A stretch of 54,692 nt of DNA from a bacterium 1XD42-1 (GCA_003612625.1 RAZJ01000020.1:1-54692), one strand, 5' to 3'. Positions 1-6,019 are shown, counted from the first letter of the stretch. Program-made: numbers and translations. The notes: generated by a model not told the origin, from the letters alone.

Positions 1-452
1 TCCGGGATAAGCCGGATATATACAGCGTCCTTGTCATTATCCTGATAGGTAATGACATACTCCGTATCGCTAATTTTATGTAAGGCTTTCTCTGTGCCGA
101 CTCTGGCGGCGGATTTTGTGGTGTAAATCGTAAGCCGCTCTACATCTTCCAGAGCGGTGGCGTCACCGCACATGAGGCGGTGACGGCCAAGCTGCCAGAT
201 GTCTCCGGCCCTGGTAATGGGGACGCCGATTTTCTCCGCGGCTTCATCCGGCTCGAAATCATCGTCCTGGGCTTCGGCGGGGATGTCCAGCTGCTGAATC
301 AGATCCTTCAGGTCATCATGCTGGAATCCGGTCACGGTAAAATCGTATCCTTCCAGATCCAGCTCCGACAGGGCTTCCTTCAGCTTCTCCAGATCCCATT
401 GTCCGGTGATTTTATTAAGGGCTATGGCAGGCGGGTTTATTTTTCCAATGCT
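1..452 (-). pseudogene. Broken ParB/DNA-methylase-like gene, chimeric and cut by window edge
   Basis: An open minus-strand frame runs from an in-frame stop at 453-455 to the window edge, with no usable start codon. Its first part (to about 140) reads like the region of ParB-domain site-specific DNA methylases just before the catalytic domain: a helix WDLEKLKEALSELD, then GDIWQLGRHRLMCGDAT. In intact relatives this is followed by a DPPY methylase motif. Here the frame continues instead into unrelated sequence (TIYTTKSAARVG onward) that I do not recognise. I read it as a deletion fusion in a decaying mobile element. The product cannot be an active methylase as seen; the part beyond position 1 is unknown. 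Confidence 0.5.
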
Positions 453-466
453 TTATCTTACTACAG

Positions 467-486
467 ATGTTGTAAAGGGTGATTTT
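467..486 (+). repeat. Left copy of a 20-bp imperfect inverted repeat
   Basis: ATGTTGTAAAGGGTGATTTT here matches the reverse complement of 2079-2098 at 19 of 20 bases. The two copies bracket the first Xre divergon and hicAB. In this copy the plus-strand frame reads LQML-stop, echoing the RQML-stop end of the small gene that ends at 2090, so it may be a remnant of a related gene's 3' end. Confidence 0.6.
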
Positions 487-518
487 CAGACATTACCCTT
501 TCCGGGCTGGCTGCGGCC

Positions 519-704
519 CTATGCGGGCCGGATGGCGTTCACCCGGCCTGGGGCCATCTGCTTTGCTTCTGCTGCTTGTTCGGCAAGCTGCAACTCTTTT
601 CCCGCCTGCATCCCCGTAATAAATACAAGGACTTTCAGAGCGTCCTGCTTTGACAATCCTAAAGATTTTTGAATTGCGACTGCCTGTAATGCCTGTTCGC
701 TCAT
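519..704 (-). CDS. Small helical protein (61 aa) divergent from Xre regulator
   Basis: I do not recognise a named family. The 61-residue product is predicted to be almost all helix (ALQAVAIQKSLGLSKQDALKVLVFITGMQ, here broken as ALQAVAIQKSLGLS then KQDALKVLVFITGMQ). The start at 704 is chosen because GGAGGTG sits 5 bases upstream; a longer frame to 755 would begin inside the promoter. It is transcribed away from the Xre gene at 834 from a TTGACA/TATTCT promoter. A second protein of the same size and a similar GMQ-containing pattern lies divergent from the other Xre gene (2713-2895), so the two look like diverged copies. A role as a small phage-type regulator is only inference. A CGGCCC/GGGCCG hairpin overlaps its stop codon. 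Confidence 0.6.
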   Translation of the reverse strand: MSEQALQAVAIQKSLGLSKQDALKVLVFITGMQAGKELQLAEQAAEAKQMAPGRVNAIRPA

Positions 705-725
705 GCGCTCACCTCCAATCCAATT

Positions 726-807
726 CTTTGTTGAGCAAAGAATATCATAACTCAACTAAGTTGTCAAGACACTTCCTCTTGACTGAACAAAGTTTTTTTG
801 CTATACT
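726..807. promoter_or_regulatory. Divergent promoters and operators between small gene and Xre gene
   Basis: Plus promoter: TTGACT (779-784), 17-bp spacer, TATACT (802-807). Minus promoter: TTGACA (762-767 reversed), 17-bp spacer, TATTCT (739-744 reversed). A perfect palindrome CAACTAAGTTG (753-763) lies in the minus spacer. An inverted CTTTG/CAAAG pair (726-740) and the related sequences TTGAGCAAAG (731-740) and CTGAACAAAG (783-792) could be repressor half-sites. Confidence 0.7.
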
Positions 808-833
808 CTCCCATAAGAAAGGGGGAACCTACA

Positions 834-1208
834 GTGGAACTCAAAGAACGAATTTCTGTAATCATCAAGGAAAACCACCTAAAGCAAAAGGAATTGGCCG
901 CTTTAATGGGCGTTACGGAAAGTTATGTTTCTACTTTGCTATCTGGACGAAATCGGAATATATCTGTATCTGTAGCCAATTTGATAGAAGAAAAACTCGG
1001 CTACAATGCGCAATGGCTTTTATCTGGGGATGAACCCAAATATAAGCAATTAAGTAAAAATCCGAATCTGTCTGATGTTCATAGACAGGTCATTTTACAG
1101 TTGGAGAAAATGCCAGAAAGTGAGATTAAAGCCGTGCTTGCCTTTATCAATTCGCTGGATGATATAGAAAAATCCTTTTCTTCAGAGAAACCTCAAAATC
1201 CCTCTTGA
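834..1208 (+). CDS. Xre-family helix-turn-helix regulator (124 aa)
   Basis: The N-terminal 60 residues form a Cro/CI-type helix-turn-helix (KQKELAALMGVTESYVSTLL) followed by a short helical tail rich in Lys and Glu. I start it at the GTG at 834, 8 bases after AAAGGGGGA; the ATG at 798 overlaps the -10 box and cannot be used from this promoter. It faces away from the 61-residue gene at 519-704 across a palindrome-rich promoter region, the standard layout of an autoregulated phage or island repressor. HicA follows only 47 bases downstream but has its own promoter. Target sites are inferred, not shown. Confidence 0.85.
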   Translation: MELKERISVIIKENHLKQKELAALMGVTESYVSTLLSGRNRNISVSVANLIEEKLGYNAQWLLSGDEPKYKQLSKNPNLSDVHRQVILQLEKMPESEIKAVLAFINSLDDIEKSFSSEKPQNPS

Positions 1209-1233
1209 CAACACGTATAGCACGTGCTATAAT
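1205..1233 (+). promoter_or_regulatory. Consensus promoter of hicAB with palindromic operator
   Basis: TTGACA (1205-1210), exact 17-bp spacer, TATAAT (1228-1233): a full consensus promoter. A perfect 16-bp palindrome TATAGCACGTGCTATA (1216-1231) covers the spacer and most of the -10 box, so a bound protein would block polymerase. HicB antitoxins commonly autoregulate through such sites; binding here is inference. Confidence 0.85.
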
Positions 1234-1255
1234 ATAATTGTAAGGAGGGGGGAGC

Positions 1256-1432
1256 ATGAAAGACAAAGACCTGCTGAATCTGCTCAAGAAAAACGGCTGG
1301 GAAGTCAAGCGGATACACGGAAGCCATCACATCATGCAGAAAGATGGCAAAATCGAAACCATCCCAGTCCACGGAAAAGATGTTCCTACCGGCTTACTAA
1401 ACGCCATACTGAAGAGGACGGGGCTGAAATAA
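1256..1432 (+). CDS. hicA: HicA-type mRNA interferase toxin (58 aa)
   Basis: This 58-residue protein has the HicA double-stranded-RNA-binding-like fold signature: N-terminal KDLLNLLKKNGWEVKRIHGSHH with the catalytic His in GSHH, then VHGKDVPTGLLNAILKR. HicA toxins cut mRNA independently of translation and are neutralised by HicB. Start ATG follows AAGGAGGGGGGAGC. HicB lies 32 bases downstream in the same direction, giving the usual toxin-then-antitoxin order. Size is typical of the family (about 60 residues). The pair likely stabilises the island. Confidence 0.92.
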   Translation: MKDKDLLNLLKKNGWEVKRIHGSHHIMQKDGKIETIPVHGKDVPTGLLNAILKRTGLK

Positions 1433-1464
1433 GCCCCGCTCCTCAACTGATTGGAGGTAGTATC

Positions 1465-1854
1465 ATGCTGTTCGTTTATCCCGCAGTTTTCCATAAGGAG
1501 GATGACGCTTACTGGGTTGAGTTTCCCGATCTGGAGGGCTGCCAGACTTACGGGGGAACGCTCAACGAAACCATGGCCTGCGCCCAAGAAGCCCTTGCCG
1601 GGTATCTGCTGACGCTGCTGGAAGAGAACCAGGAGCTTGTCCCGCCTTCTGATGTGTCGACGGTTCCCTCTGGTGGTGACAGCTTCGTTACTTTGGTCAC
1701 ATGTGACATCAACCAGTATCAGGACACAAAGGCAATCAAGAAAACTTTGACAATCCCGGCTTGGCTCAACGAACGCGCGGTGTCTATGGGAATCAACTTC
1801 TCCCAGGTTTTGCAGGAAGCCCTTATGACAAAGATTCAGGCAAACAGAATGTAA
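1465..1854 (+). CDS. hicB: HicB-type antitoxin (129 aa)
   Basis: The N-terminal part (residues 1-60) is the HicB partial RNase H fold, FVYPAVFHKEDDAYWVEFPDLEGC with the usual G-T/L-N-E-A turn and QEALAGYL. The C-terminal part (about 85-129) is a ribbon-helix-helix-like DNA-binding segment (IKKTLTIPAWLNERAVSMG, then FSQVLQEAL). It should bind HicA and repress the promoter at 1205-1233, where a perfect palindrome sits. Start follows TTGGAGGTAGTATC. Confidence 0.92.
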   Translation: MLFVYPAVFHKEDDAYWVEFPDLEGCQTYGGTLNETMACAQEALAGYLLTLLEENQELVPPSDVSTVPSGGDSFVTLVTCDINQYQDTKAIKKTLTIPAWLNERAVSMGINFSQVLQEALMTKIQANRM

Positions 1855-1866
1855 CGGCAAGCAATG

Positions 1867-2006
1867 CGCCGGTATATACCCGGCGTGTGCTTGTTGGTGG
1901 CCGCAGCCCCCAAGCCCTTGGATAAAGCCGCCTCCGGAGTCTGCTTGTGCCAGCAGGGAAACGAACGGCGGTACACTGTCTGGGCTTCTCCTGCCAGTGT
2001 ACCGCC
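1867..2006. other. Structured GC-rich intergenic stretch after hicB
   Basis: Two inverted repeats occur: CGCCGG/CCGGCG around a 7-base loop (1867-1885), and GGCGGTACACTG (1967-1978) with CAGTGTACCGCC (1995-2006), a 12-bp perfect stem with a 16-base loop. Neither is followed by a T-run. Short frames exist on both strands but none has support. Base composition is more GC-rich than the flanks. Function unknown. Confidence 0.5.
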
Positions 2007-2046
2007 TCTTTCACCTCCCTGCGCCGTATCGATCACCACAAACGAA

Positions 2047-2076
2047 CCGCCGCTTTGTTTTATTAGGCGGTTTTTC
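2047..2076 (+). terminator. Hairpin with T-run, convergent gap
   Basis: CCGCC and GGCGG arms with a 14-base loop and a TTTTT tail at 2071-2075. Reads as an intrinsic terminator for plus-strand transcription arriving from hicAB. Confidence 0.6.
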
Positions 2077-2078
2077 TC

Positions 2079-2098
2079 AAAACCACCCTTTACAACAT
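2079..2098 (-). repeat. Right copy of a 20-bp imperfect inverted repeat
   Basis: Reverse-complement match (19 of 20) to 467-486. It covers the stop codon (2090-2092) of the small membrane protein gene. Confidence 0.6.
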
Positions 2099-2326
2099 TT
2101 GTCTTACTAAAGATTTTAAATAAGCTCTAATATCGTTAAATTGATCTAAGACCTTGTCTTGTGTCGCAAATAGAACATCTTTTGCTTCTTTCAATCCGTC
2201 CATGGTGTCCTTTGCGAATTTGTCCATATCATCTACATAGTGTTTTGCCGCTTCCCTTGCCACCGCCAACGAAACCAAGGCCGAAGTAAGGGAAGAAATG
2301 AGCAATATAAGTACAATTTGGAGCAT
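2090..2326 (-). CDS. Small membrane-anchored helical protein (78 aa)
   Basis: Family not recognised. Residues 2-22 form one hydrophobic membrane segment (MLQIVLILLISSLTSALVSL); the remaining 55 residues are a charged amphipathic helix (DDMDKFAKDTMDGLKEAKDVL and KVLDQFNDIRAYLKSL), likely cytoplasmic and possibly self-associating. Start is supported by AGAAGGAAAT directly upstream. It is the last of a leftward run of small genes and is separated from the previous gene by a short GCCG/CGG hairpin that abuts its ribosome site. Confidence 0.6.
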   Translation of the reverse strand: MLQIVLILLISSLTSALVSLAVAREAAKHYVDDMDKFAKDTMDGLKEAKDVLFATQDKVLDQFNDIRAYLKSLVRQML

Positions 2327-2338
2327 ATTTCCTTCTTT

Positions 2339-2357
2339 CCGCAGTAGAACGGCTTTT
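2339..2357 (-). repeat. Intergenic hairpin unit between stop codon and ribosome site (copy 1)
   Basis: Reading leftward: the TAA stop of the upstream gene, then AAAAAAGCCG, a short loop and GCGG, then the AAGAAGG ribosome site of the next gene. The same order occurs at 2631-2654. Confidence 0.5.
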
Positions 2358-2615
2358 TTATTTTTGAAAAATTTGTATTAGTGTATTTGGATAATCAGGA
2401 TCATAATCAAACACCAATTTAAACGGCTTACCTTGCAGTGCGAAATCAATATATTCCGGCAAAAATGAAAGTTTTTTAAGGTATTCTGATTTGTCCCACT
2501 GCCTGTAAAGTGTTGTTTTGATGTCTTCCGGGTATCCAAAATGGCGCAAAGTATTTTCAATGGAGTTTTCCGTTTCGCGTTTTTCCAGCAATAGCCTAAA
2601 TTCGTCCATCGTCAT
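2358..2615 (-). CDS. Uncharacterised small protein (85 aa)
   Basis: I do not recognise a family. The 85-residue product is soluble and mixed: helical N-terminal half (MDEFRLLLEKRETENSIENT), then a C-terminal segment with PYIDFALQ-like and FDYDPDYPNTLIQIF patterns (literal residues EYIDFALQGKPFKLVFDYD and PDYPNTLIQIFQK). The start follows AAAGGAAGAAAAAT. It lies between two hairpin units in a leftward cluster of small island genes, so it is probably co-transcribed with its neighbours from the consensus promoter at 2965-2993. Confidence 0.6.
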   Translation of the reverse strand: MTMDEFRLLLEKRETENSIENTLRHFGYPEDIKTTLYRQWDKSEYLKKLSFLPEYIDFALQGKPFKLVFDYDPDYPNTLIQIFQK

Positions 2616-2630
2616 ATTTTTCTTCCTTTC

Positions 2631-2654
2631 CGCCGCCGCAGGACGGCTTTTTTA
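2631..2654 (-). repeat. Intergenic hairpin unit between stop codon and ribosome site (copy 2)
   Basis: Reading leftward: TAA (2652-2654), AAAAAAGCCG, loop, GGCGGCGG, then AAAGGAAG. It matches copy 1 at 2339-2360 in order and spacing, which is why I believe a gene ends at 2652. Confidence 0.5.
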
Positions 2655-2783
2655 TTCATCAACAAAACCTGGTGACAACGTTATAACTGTATTTGTTTTA
2701 GCTGGCTTTGGTCTAAGCGGTTGCTCTCGGCATAACTGATTTGATTTGTGTGTTGTTGTTTTGGGTTTCTTTTTGTTGAGCAT
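2652..2783 (-). CDS. Possible 43-aa basic protein overlapping another gene in the +1 frame
   Basis: The ATG at 2783 follows an in-frame TAG directly. The product begins MLNKKKPKTTTHK and ends VITLSPGFVDE; it is basic and Pro/Thr-rich. It overlaps the 3' part of the 2713-2895 gene in a different frame and ends exactly where the hairpin unit predicts a stop codon. No clear ribosome site is visible, so translation may be coupled to the upstream overlapping gene. It is not a family I recognise. Confidence 0.4.
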   Translation of the reverse strand: MLNKKKPKTTTHKSNQLCREQPLRPKPAKTNTVITLSPGFVDE

Positions 2784-2895
2784 CTAGTCGTCGCTGAAGT
2801 TGCATGCCTTCAAGAATAGCGTAAGCAATGCGTTGATCTTCATTTCCAATTGCTCGAAGAAAGCCTAGCATTTTTTTGGCCTCTTGTAATTCCAT
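2713..2895 (-). CDS. Small helical protein (60 aa) divergent from second Xre regulator
   Basis: The product (MELQEAKKMLGFLRAIGNED, then QRIAYAILEGMQLQRRLDAQ, then a polar Asn/Gln tail) is similar in size and pattern to the 61-residue protein at 519-704: both have 29 or 30 residues before a shared GMQ. That length match is why I start at the ATG at 2895. The strong GGAGGTG lies 20-30 bases further upstream, leaving open a longer product using a non-ATG codon. It is transcribed from a perfect consensus promoter opposite the Xre gene at 3063. Confidence 0.6.
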   Translation of the reverse strand: MELQEAKKMLGFLRAIGNEDQRIAYAILEGMQLQRRLDAQQKETQNNNTQIKSVMPRATA

Positions 2896-2936
2896 AATGT
2901 GACTAATAGCTATAATTTCACCTCCTGAGTGTTCAA

Positions 2937-3041
2937 TGCGTTTTACTAAATACGCTATGCGCTTATTATAATACGCGTTGCGTATTTTGTCAAGGGATTT
3001 CAAAATAAAATGTTGACATTGCGTACTTTGTTTGATATGAT
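2937..3041. promoter_or_regulatory. Divergent consensus promoters with GCGT/ACGC operator array
   Basis: Minus promoter: TTGACA/TATAAT with 17-bp spacer (2965-2993). Plus promoter: TTGACA (3013-3018), 17-bp spacer, TATGAT (3036-3041). Operator-like sites: AATACGCGTTGCGTATT (2970-2986), a perfect inverted repeat with a 3-base centre inside the minus spacer; TACGCTATGCGC (2951-2962); and single GCGT half-sites near 2938 and 3021, the latter inside the plus spacer. Confidence 0.8.
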
Positions 3042-3062
3042 ATAAGACAAGAGGTGTAGCTG

Positions 3063-3629
3063 ATGGAAAACAATAATATTGGAAATGATATTGGAAAGCG
3101 TATTTTGTATATACGCGAGAAAGAAGGAATGAGTCAAGAAGAGTTTGCAAGAAAGCTTGGTTTAACTAAATCGGCTATTTCTGGATATGAAACAGGACGG
3201 CGAACCCCACCAAATGCAATACTAAAATCCATTGCGCAAACTTTTTCATATAGTGAAAATTGGTTGTTTTATGGAACGGGTGATTCAAAACTTCTTAAAA
3301 TGGATGAAGTACTTTGTGAGATTTTTTCCTATTTTAAATGTACGGAATTTGAAACTGACTTTTTGAGAAAATATTTCAATATGAGCCGAAAAGAACGTGA
3401 TCTATTTTGCCACTATATGAATTATCTATTTGGAGATGCCTCGCTTGAGAAAAGCACGGAAAGCGATATAATTCTTGATGTCATGCAAAAGGAACCAAAA
3501 GATCGAACTAATGAAGAAACAGAAGCTTTAAAAGCTGAGTTTTGCAAACAGATTGATGAGGAAAAAGAAGCGGCGGTCAAATCATCAGTTTCCTCCGAAT
3601 TTGGTGGGTTCAACGCAAAAATGGCATAA
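3063..3629 (+). CDS. Xre-family helix-turn-helix regulator (188 aa)
   Basis: Residues 8-70 are a classic Cro/CI helix-turn-helix: IGKRILYIREKEGMSQEEF, then LTKSAISGYETGRRTP. This type often has LFYG near the domain end, as here (NWLFYGTG). The C-terminal 110 residues are helical and acidic, with no peptidase signature, so self-cleavage is not expected. Start follows AAGAGGTGTAGCTG. It sits opposite the 60-residue gene across an array of GCGT palindromes and is the likely repressor of both promoters. Confidence 0.88.
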   Translation: MENNNIGNDIGKRILYIREKEGMSQEEFARKLGLTKSAISGYETGRRTPPNAILKSIAQTFSYSENWLFYGTGDSKLLKMDEVLCEIFSYFKCTEFETDFLRKYFNMSRKERDLFCHYMNYLFGDASLEKSTESDIILDVMQKEPKDRTNEETEALKAEFCKQIDEEKEAAVKSSVSSEFGGFNAKMA

Positions 3630-3681
3630 AAAAAGCGCCTTTGTTTTAAGACAAGGCAAAGCAGGGAGGAATATTCATTTA

Positions 3682-4527
3682 ATGGAACATAGTCCAAACA
3701 GGAAATATAAAGATAGCGTTTTTTCACTATATATGAGCGATCCCGTGCGTTTAATTGAATCTTACAACGCAATTCAAAGGGAAAACTACGCGCTGGATAC
3801 TCCGATTGAAATTAACACTCTTGATGATGCTTTGTATAAGGAACGGATCAACGATATTTCTTTTTCTTTAGATGGGCGATATATCGTGCTGATGGAGCAC
3901 CAATCCACAATCAATGAAAATATGCCCGTCCGGGTACTGCTTTATTTGGGGCGGGTTTTGGAAAAACTTCTGGATCAGGAAAATATTTACCGGAAAAAAC
4001 AGATTCCTTTGATGACCCCAGAATTTATTGTTCTATATAACGGCCAGGAGGATTACCCTGATATATCCTATATGCGCTTGTCAGACGCGTTTATCAGCCA
4101 GCCCCATAAGAATGAGGAAGAACTGGCCCCTTCTGTTGAGTTAGTTGTAAAAGTAGTAAATATAGGCTATGGCCATAATGAACCTATACTGAAAAAGAGT
4201 AAATCTTTAGAGGATTACAGTATATTTATTGACAAAGTGCAGAAATACAAGGATAGTGGCTTGCTGTTAGATGAAGCAATTCGGAAAGCAGTAAATTATT
4301 GCCGAGAAAATAATATTATGCAGCCGTTTTTAACGGAGCACGCCAGCGAGGTGGAGAATATGTTATTTACTGAATGGGATTGGAATGAAGCCATGAAAAT
4401 TGAGCGGGAAGAAGGCCGGGAAGAAGGTGTTATTGGTGTTGCCAAAAAACTTCTCGCTATGGGTCTTGACTTAGATACGGTTTCTAAAGGAACTGGTTTA
4501 ACAGTGGAACAGATTGAGAAACTATAA
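3682..4527 (+). CDS. Rpn-family PD-(D/E)XK nuclease/putative transposase (281 aa)
   Basis: The N-terminal region matches the Rpn/PD-(D/E)XK family common in gut Clostridia: RKYKDSVFSLYMSDPVRL, then NDISFSLDGRYIVLMEHQST, where D and E-x-Q are the expected metal-site residues. The C-terminal tail (EREEGREEGVIGVAKKLLAM, then VSKGTGLTVEQIEKL) is the usual helical repeat. These proteins are DNA endonucleases that raise recombination in E. coli; roles in phage defence have been proposed. Start at 3682 is chosen over upstream codons because GGGAGGA precedes it and family homology begins there. It lies between the Xre gene and the integrase as island cargo. Confidence 0.8.
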   Translation: MEHSPNRKYKDSVFSLYMSDPVRLIESYNAIQRENYALDTPIEINTLDDALYKERINDISFSLDGRYIVLMEHQSTINENMPVRVLLYLGRVLEKLLDQENIYRKKQIPLMTPEFIVLYNGQEDYPDISYMRLSDAFISQPHKNEEELAPSVELVVKVVNIGYGHNEPILKKSKSLEDYSIFIDKVQKYKDSGLLLDEAIRKAVNYCRENNIMQPFLTEHASEVENMLFTEWDWNEAMKIEREEGREEGVIGVAKKLLAMGLDLDTVSKGTGLTVEQIEKL

Positions 4528-4537
4528 AATAAAAAAA

Positions 4538-4565
4538 CGCCTCCGGTGCAGGAACACCGAAGGCG
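4538..4565. terminator. Hairpin after nuclease gene
   Basis: CGCCTCCGGTG and CACCGAAGGCG arms with a 6-base loop. The A-run is on the left (4531-4537), giving a strong T-run for leftward transcription; rightward the tail is only ATCTTT. Confidence 0.65.
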
Positions 4566-4663
4566 GATCTTTCGCAGGCAAAACTAGAAAAAAATTTAGC
4601 TCTGCACCCATATTATAACGCTTTTCAAAGCTGGATGCAAGGGCTTAAAAGGGTGTTTTTTAT

Positions 4664-5737
4664 ATGGCAAAAATCTCACGCACAAAGTCTGGAAAATACC
4701 GTACATTAGTCTTTTATCTTGATGAAAATGGTAAGAGGTGCAGAAAATCCTTTACTCATGAAGATAAAAATACTGTGAAATATTTAGCTGCCAGTTTTTT
4801 GGCTGGCAGAAAAGATAATTGCAAAGAAGAACGCATGACCATAAAAGAAGCTCTAAAGAGATATGTTGACAGTAAAGAAAATATATTGTCGCCGTCAACA
4901 ATTAGAGGGTACCGAGCCATTTGTAGAAATAATCTGATTGAGCTTCAAAACGTACGATTATGCGATCTTACCAATGAAGCCATTCAAAAGGCAGTGAATA
5001 TAGAAACCCAACTACATACCCCAAAAACGGTAGCAAATATCTATGGCCTTTTAACTGCTGCATTAAATATGTTTTTACCTAATTTTCGGCCTGCGGCAAC
5101 ACTGCCTCGGAAAAAACGTTTTGAAGCAGTGGTTCCGGTGGATGAACAGGTAAAGAAGCTTCTTGTTCTGGCCGCTGGAACAGATGTAGAAATTCCTATT
5201 ATTTTAGCAGCAATGGGATCTTTACGTGAAGGAGAGATTGCTCCTTTACTGGTGGAAGATATTTTGGATAGCGGGGTAAGGGTTAATAAAGCAATGGTAT
5301 ATAGTCAGCAAGGAAAATGGGAAATCAAGATGCGACCTAAAACAAAAGCAGGTGAACGCATATCACCTCTGCCACCAGAAGTTATTGCAAAGATACGTGA
5401 AAGTGCTAAAGATAAAGCACTGGATGAACGGCTTTGCAATATGAATCCATCTACAATTTATAGACACTATGTTAAACTTAGAACACAGTGCGGCATGGAA
5501 CGATGTCGCTTCCATGATCTCAGGCACTATTATGCCAGTATGGCGCATTTATTGGGGGTGCCTGATCAATACATTATGCTTTATGGCGGATGGAGCGATA
5601 AATCTACTTTAACAAAAATTTATCAGCAAACGCAAGCTGATTATGAAGACAAAGAGAGCGAAAAAGTAACAGCCTTTTTTGGAAAAATGCTGGGGGAAAT
5701 TGGCGAAAAAAATGAACACTTTCTTGAACACTTTTAA
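4664..5737 (+). CDS. Tyrosine-type site-specific integrase (357 aa)
   Basis: Arm-type DNA-binding N-terminus (KISRTKSGKYRTLVFYLDEN), SAM-like core-binding domain (about 58-140), catalytic domain (150-340). Catalytic residues visible: R188 (SLREGE), K226/K228 (RPKTKAG), H284 and R287 (HDLRHYYAS), W310 in place of the second His (GGWSDKST, a common variant), and nucleophile Y320 (KIYQQT). All are present, so it should be active. Its 3' end lies 120 bp from the 3' end of a tRNA-Ser gene, implying integration there. No excisionase gene was recognised nearby. Start is weakly supported by AAAAGGGTG upstream. Confidence 0.93.
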   Translation: MAKISRTKSGKYRTLVFYLDENGKRCRKSFTHEDKNTVKYLAASFLAGRKDNCKEERMTIKEALKRYVDSKENILSPSTIRGYRAICRNNLIELQNVRLCDLTNEAIQKAVNIETQLHTPKTVANIYGLLTAALNMFLPNFRPAATLPRKKRFEAVVPVDEQVKKLLVLAAGTDVEIPIILAAMGSLREGEIAPLLVEDILDSGVRVNKAMVYSQQGKWEIKMRPKTKAGERISPLPPEVIAKIRESAKDKALDERLCNMNPSTIYRHYVKLRTQCGMERCRFHDLRHYYASMAHLLGVPDQYIMLYGGWSDKSTLTKIYQQTQADYEDKESEKVTAFFGKMLGEIGEKNEHFLEHF

Positions 5738-5808
5738 AATAAAAATACCGTTTTATCCATTGATAATACGATTTTTAAAACAGAATTTCAATTCAAAAAG
5801 GCCGGAAA

Positions 5809-5848
5809 AAAGCGCATTTCTGCGAGATCCCATACCAGAATGCGCTTT
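5809..5848. terminator. Bidirectional hairpin between integrase and tRNA-Ser
   Basis: Arms AAAGCGCATTTCTG and CAGAATGCGCTTT (one bulged T). T-run on the minus side, so it best serves the tRNA, but it can also end integrase transcription. Confidence 0.7.
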
Positions 5849-5857
5849 CTGAAATAA

Positions 5858-5880
5858 CGGAGAGTGTGGGATTCGAACCC
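5858..5880. other. Probable island attachment site (tRNA-Ser 3' end)
   Basis: The tRNA 3' end and T arm face the integrase. Islands with such integrases usually duplicate this part of the tRNA; the second copy is not found within 1-5740, so it would lie left of the window. Inferred from position only. Confidence 0.4.
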
Positions 5881-5943
5881 ACGTGCCCAAATGGACAACC
5901 GCATTTCGAGTGCGGCTCGTTACGACCACTTCGATAACTCTCC
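5858..5943 (-). tRNA. tRNA-Ser, anticodon CGA
   Basis: Acceptor arms GGAGAGT and ACTCTCC pair fully; discriminator G; anticodon stem CCGCA/TGCGG with loop CTCGAAA gives anticodon CGA (reads UCG). A long variable arm (TTGTCC...GGGCA) is typical of serine tRNAs, and the T arm has GGTTCGAATCC. CCA is not encoded. It is the likely attachment site of the island to the left. Confidence 0.95.
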
Positions 5944-6019
5944 GAATCCATTTCAATAACGGATTTGTTTTTTACTATAACAAAATTTTCATAAAAAGTC
6001 AATATTCAAATCTACAAGG

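Noticed and set aside
798-833. ATG at 798 as start of the first Xre gene
   Set aside because: It overlaps the -10 box (802-807), so it would not be in the transcript; GTG at 834 has a good ribosome site.
1864-2130. 88-codon plus frame, and minus frames of 63-67 codons over the same stretch
   Set aside because: No good ribosome site on the plus strand, Pro/Cys-rich low-complexity product, and the DNA is dominated by inverted repeats. I record the region as structured non-coding.
5858-5943. A second attachment site within the island
   Set aside because: I looked for the tRNA-Ser 3' end sequence between 1 and 5740 and found no copy.
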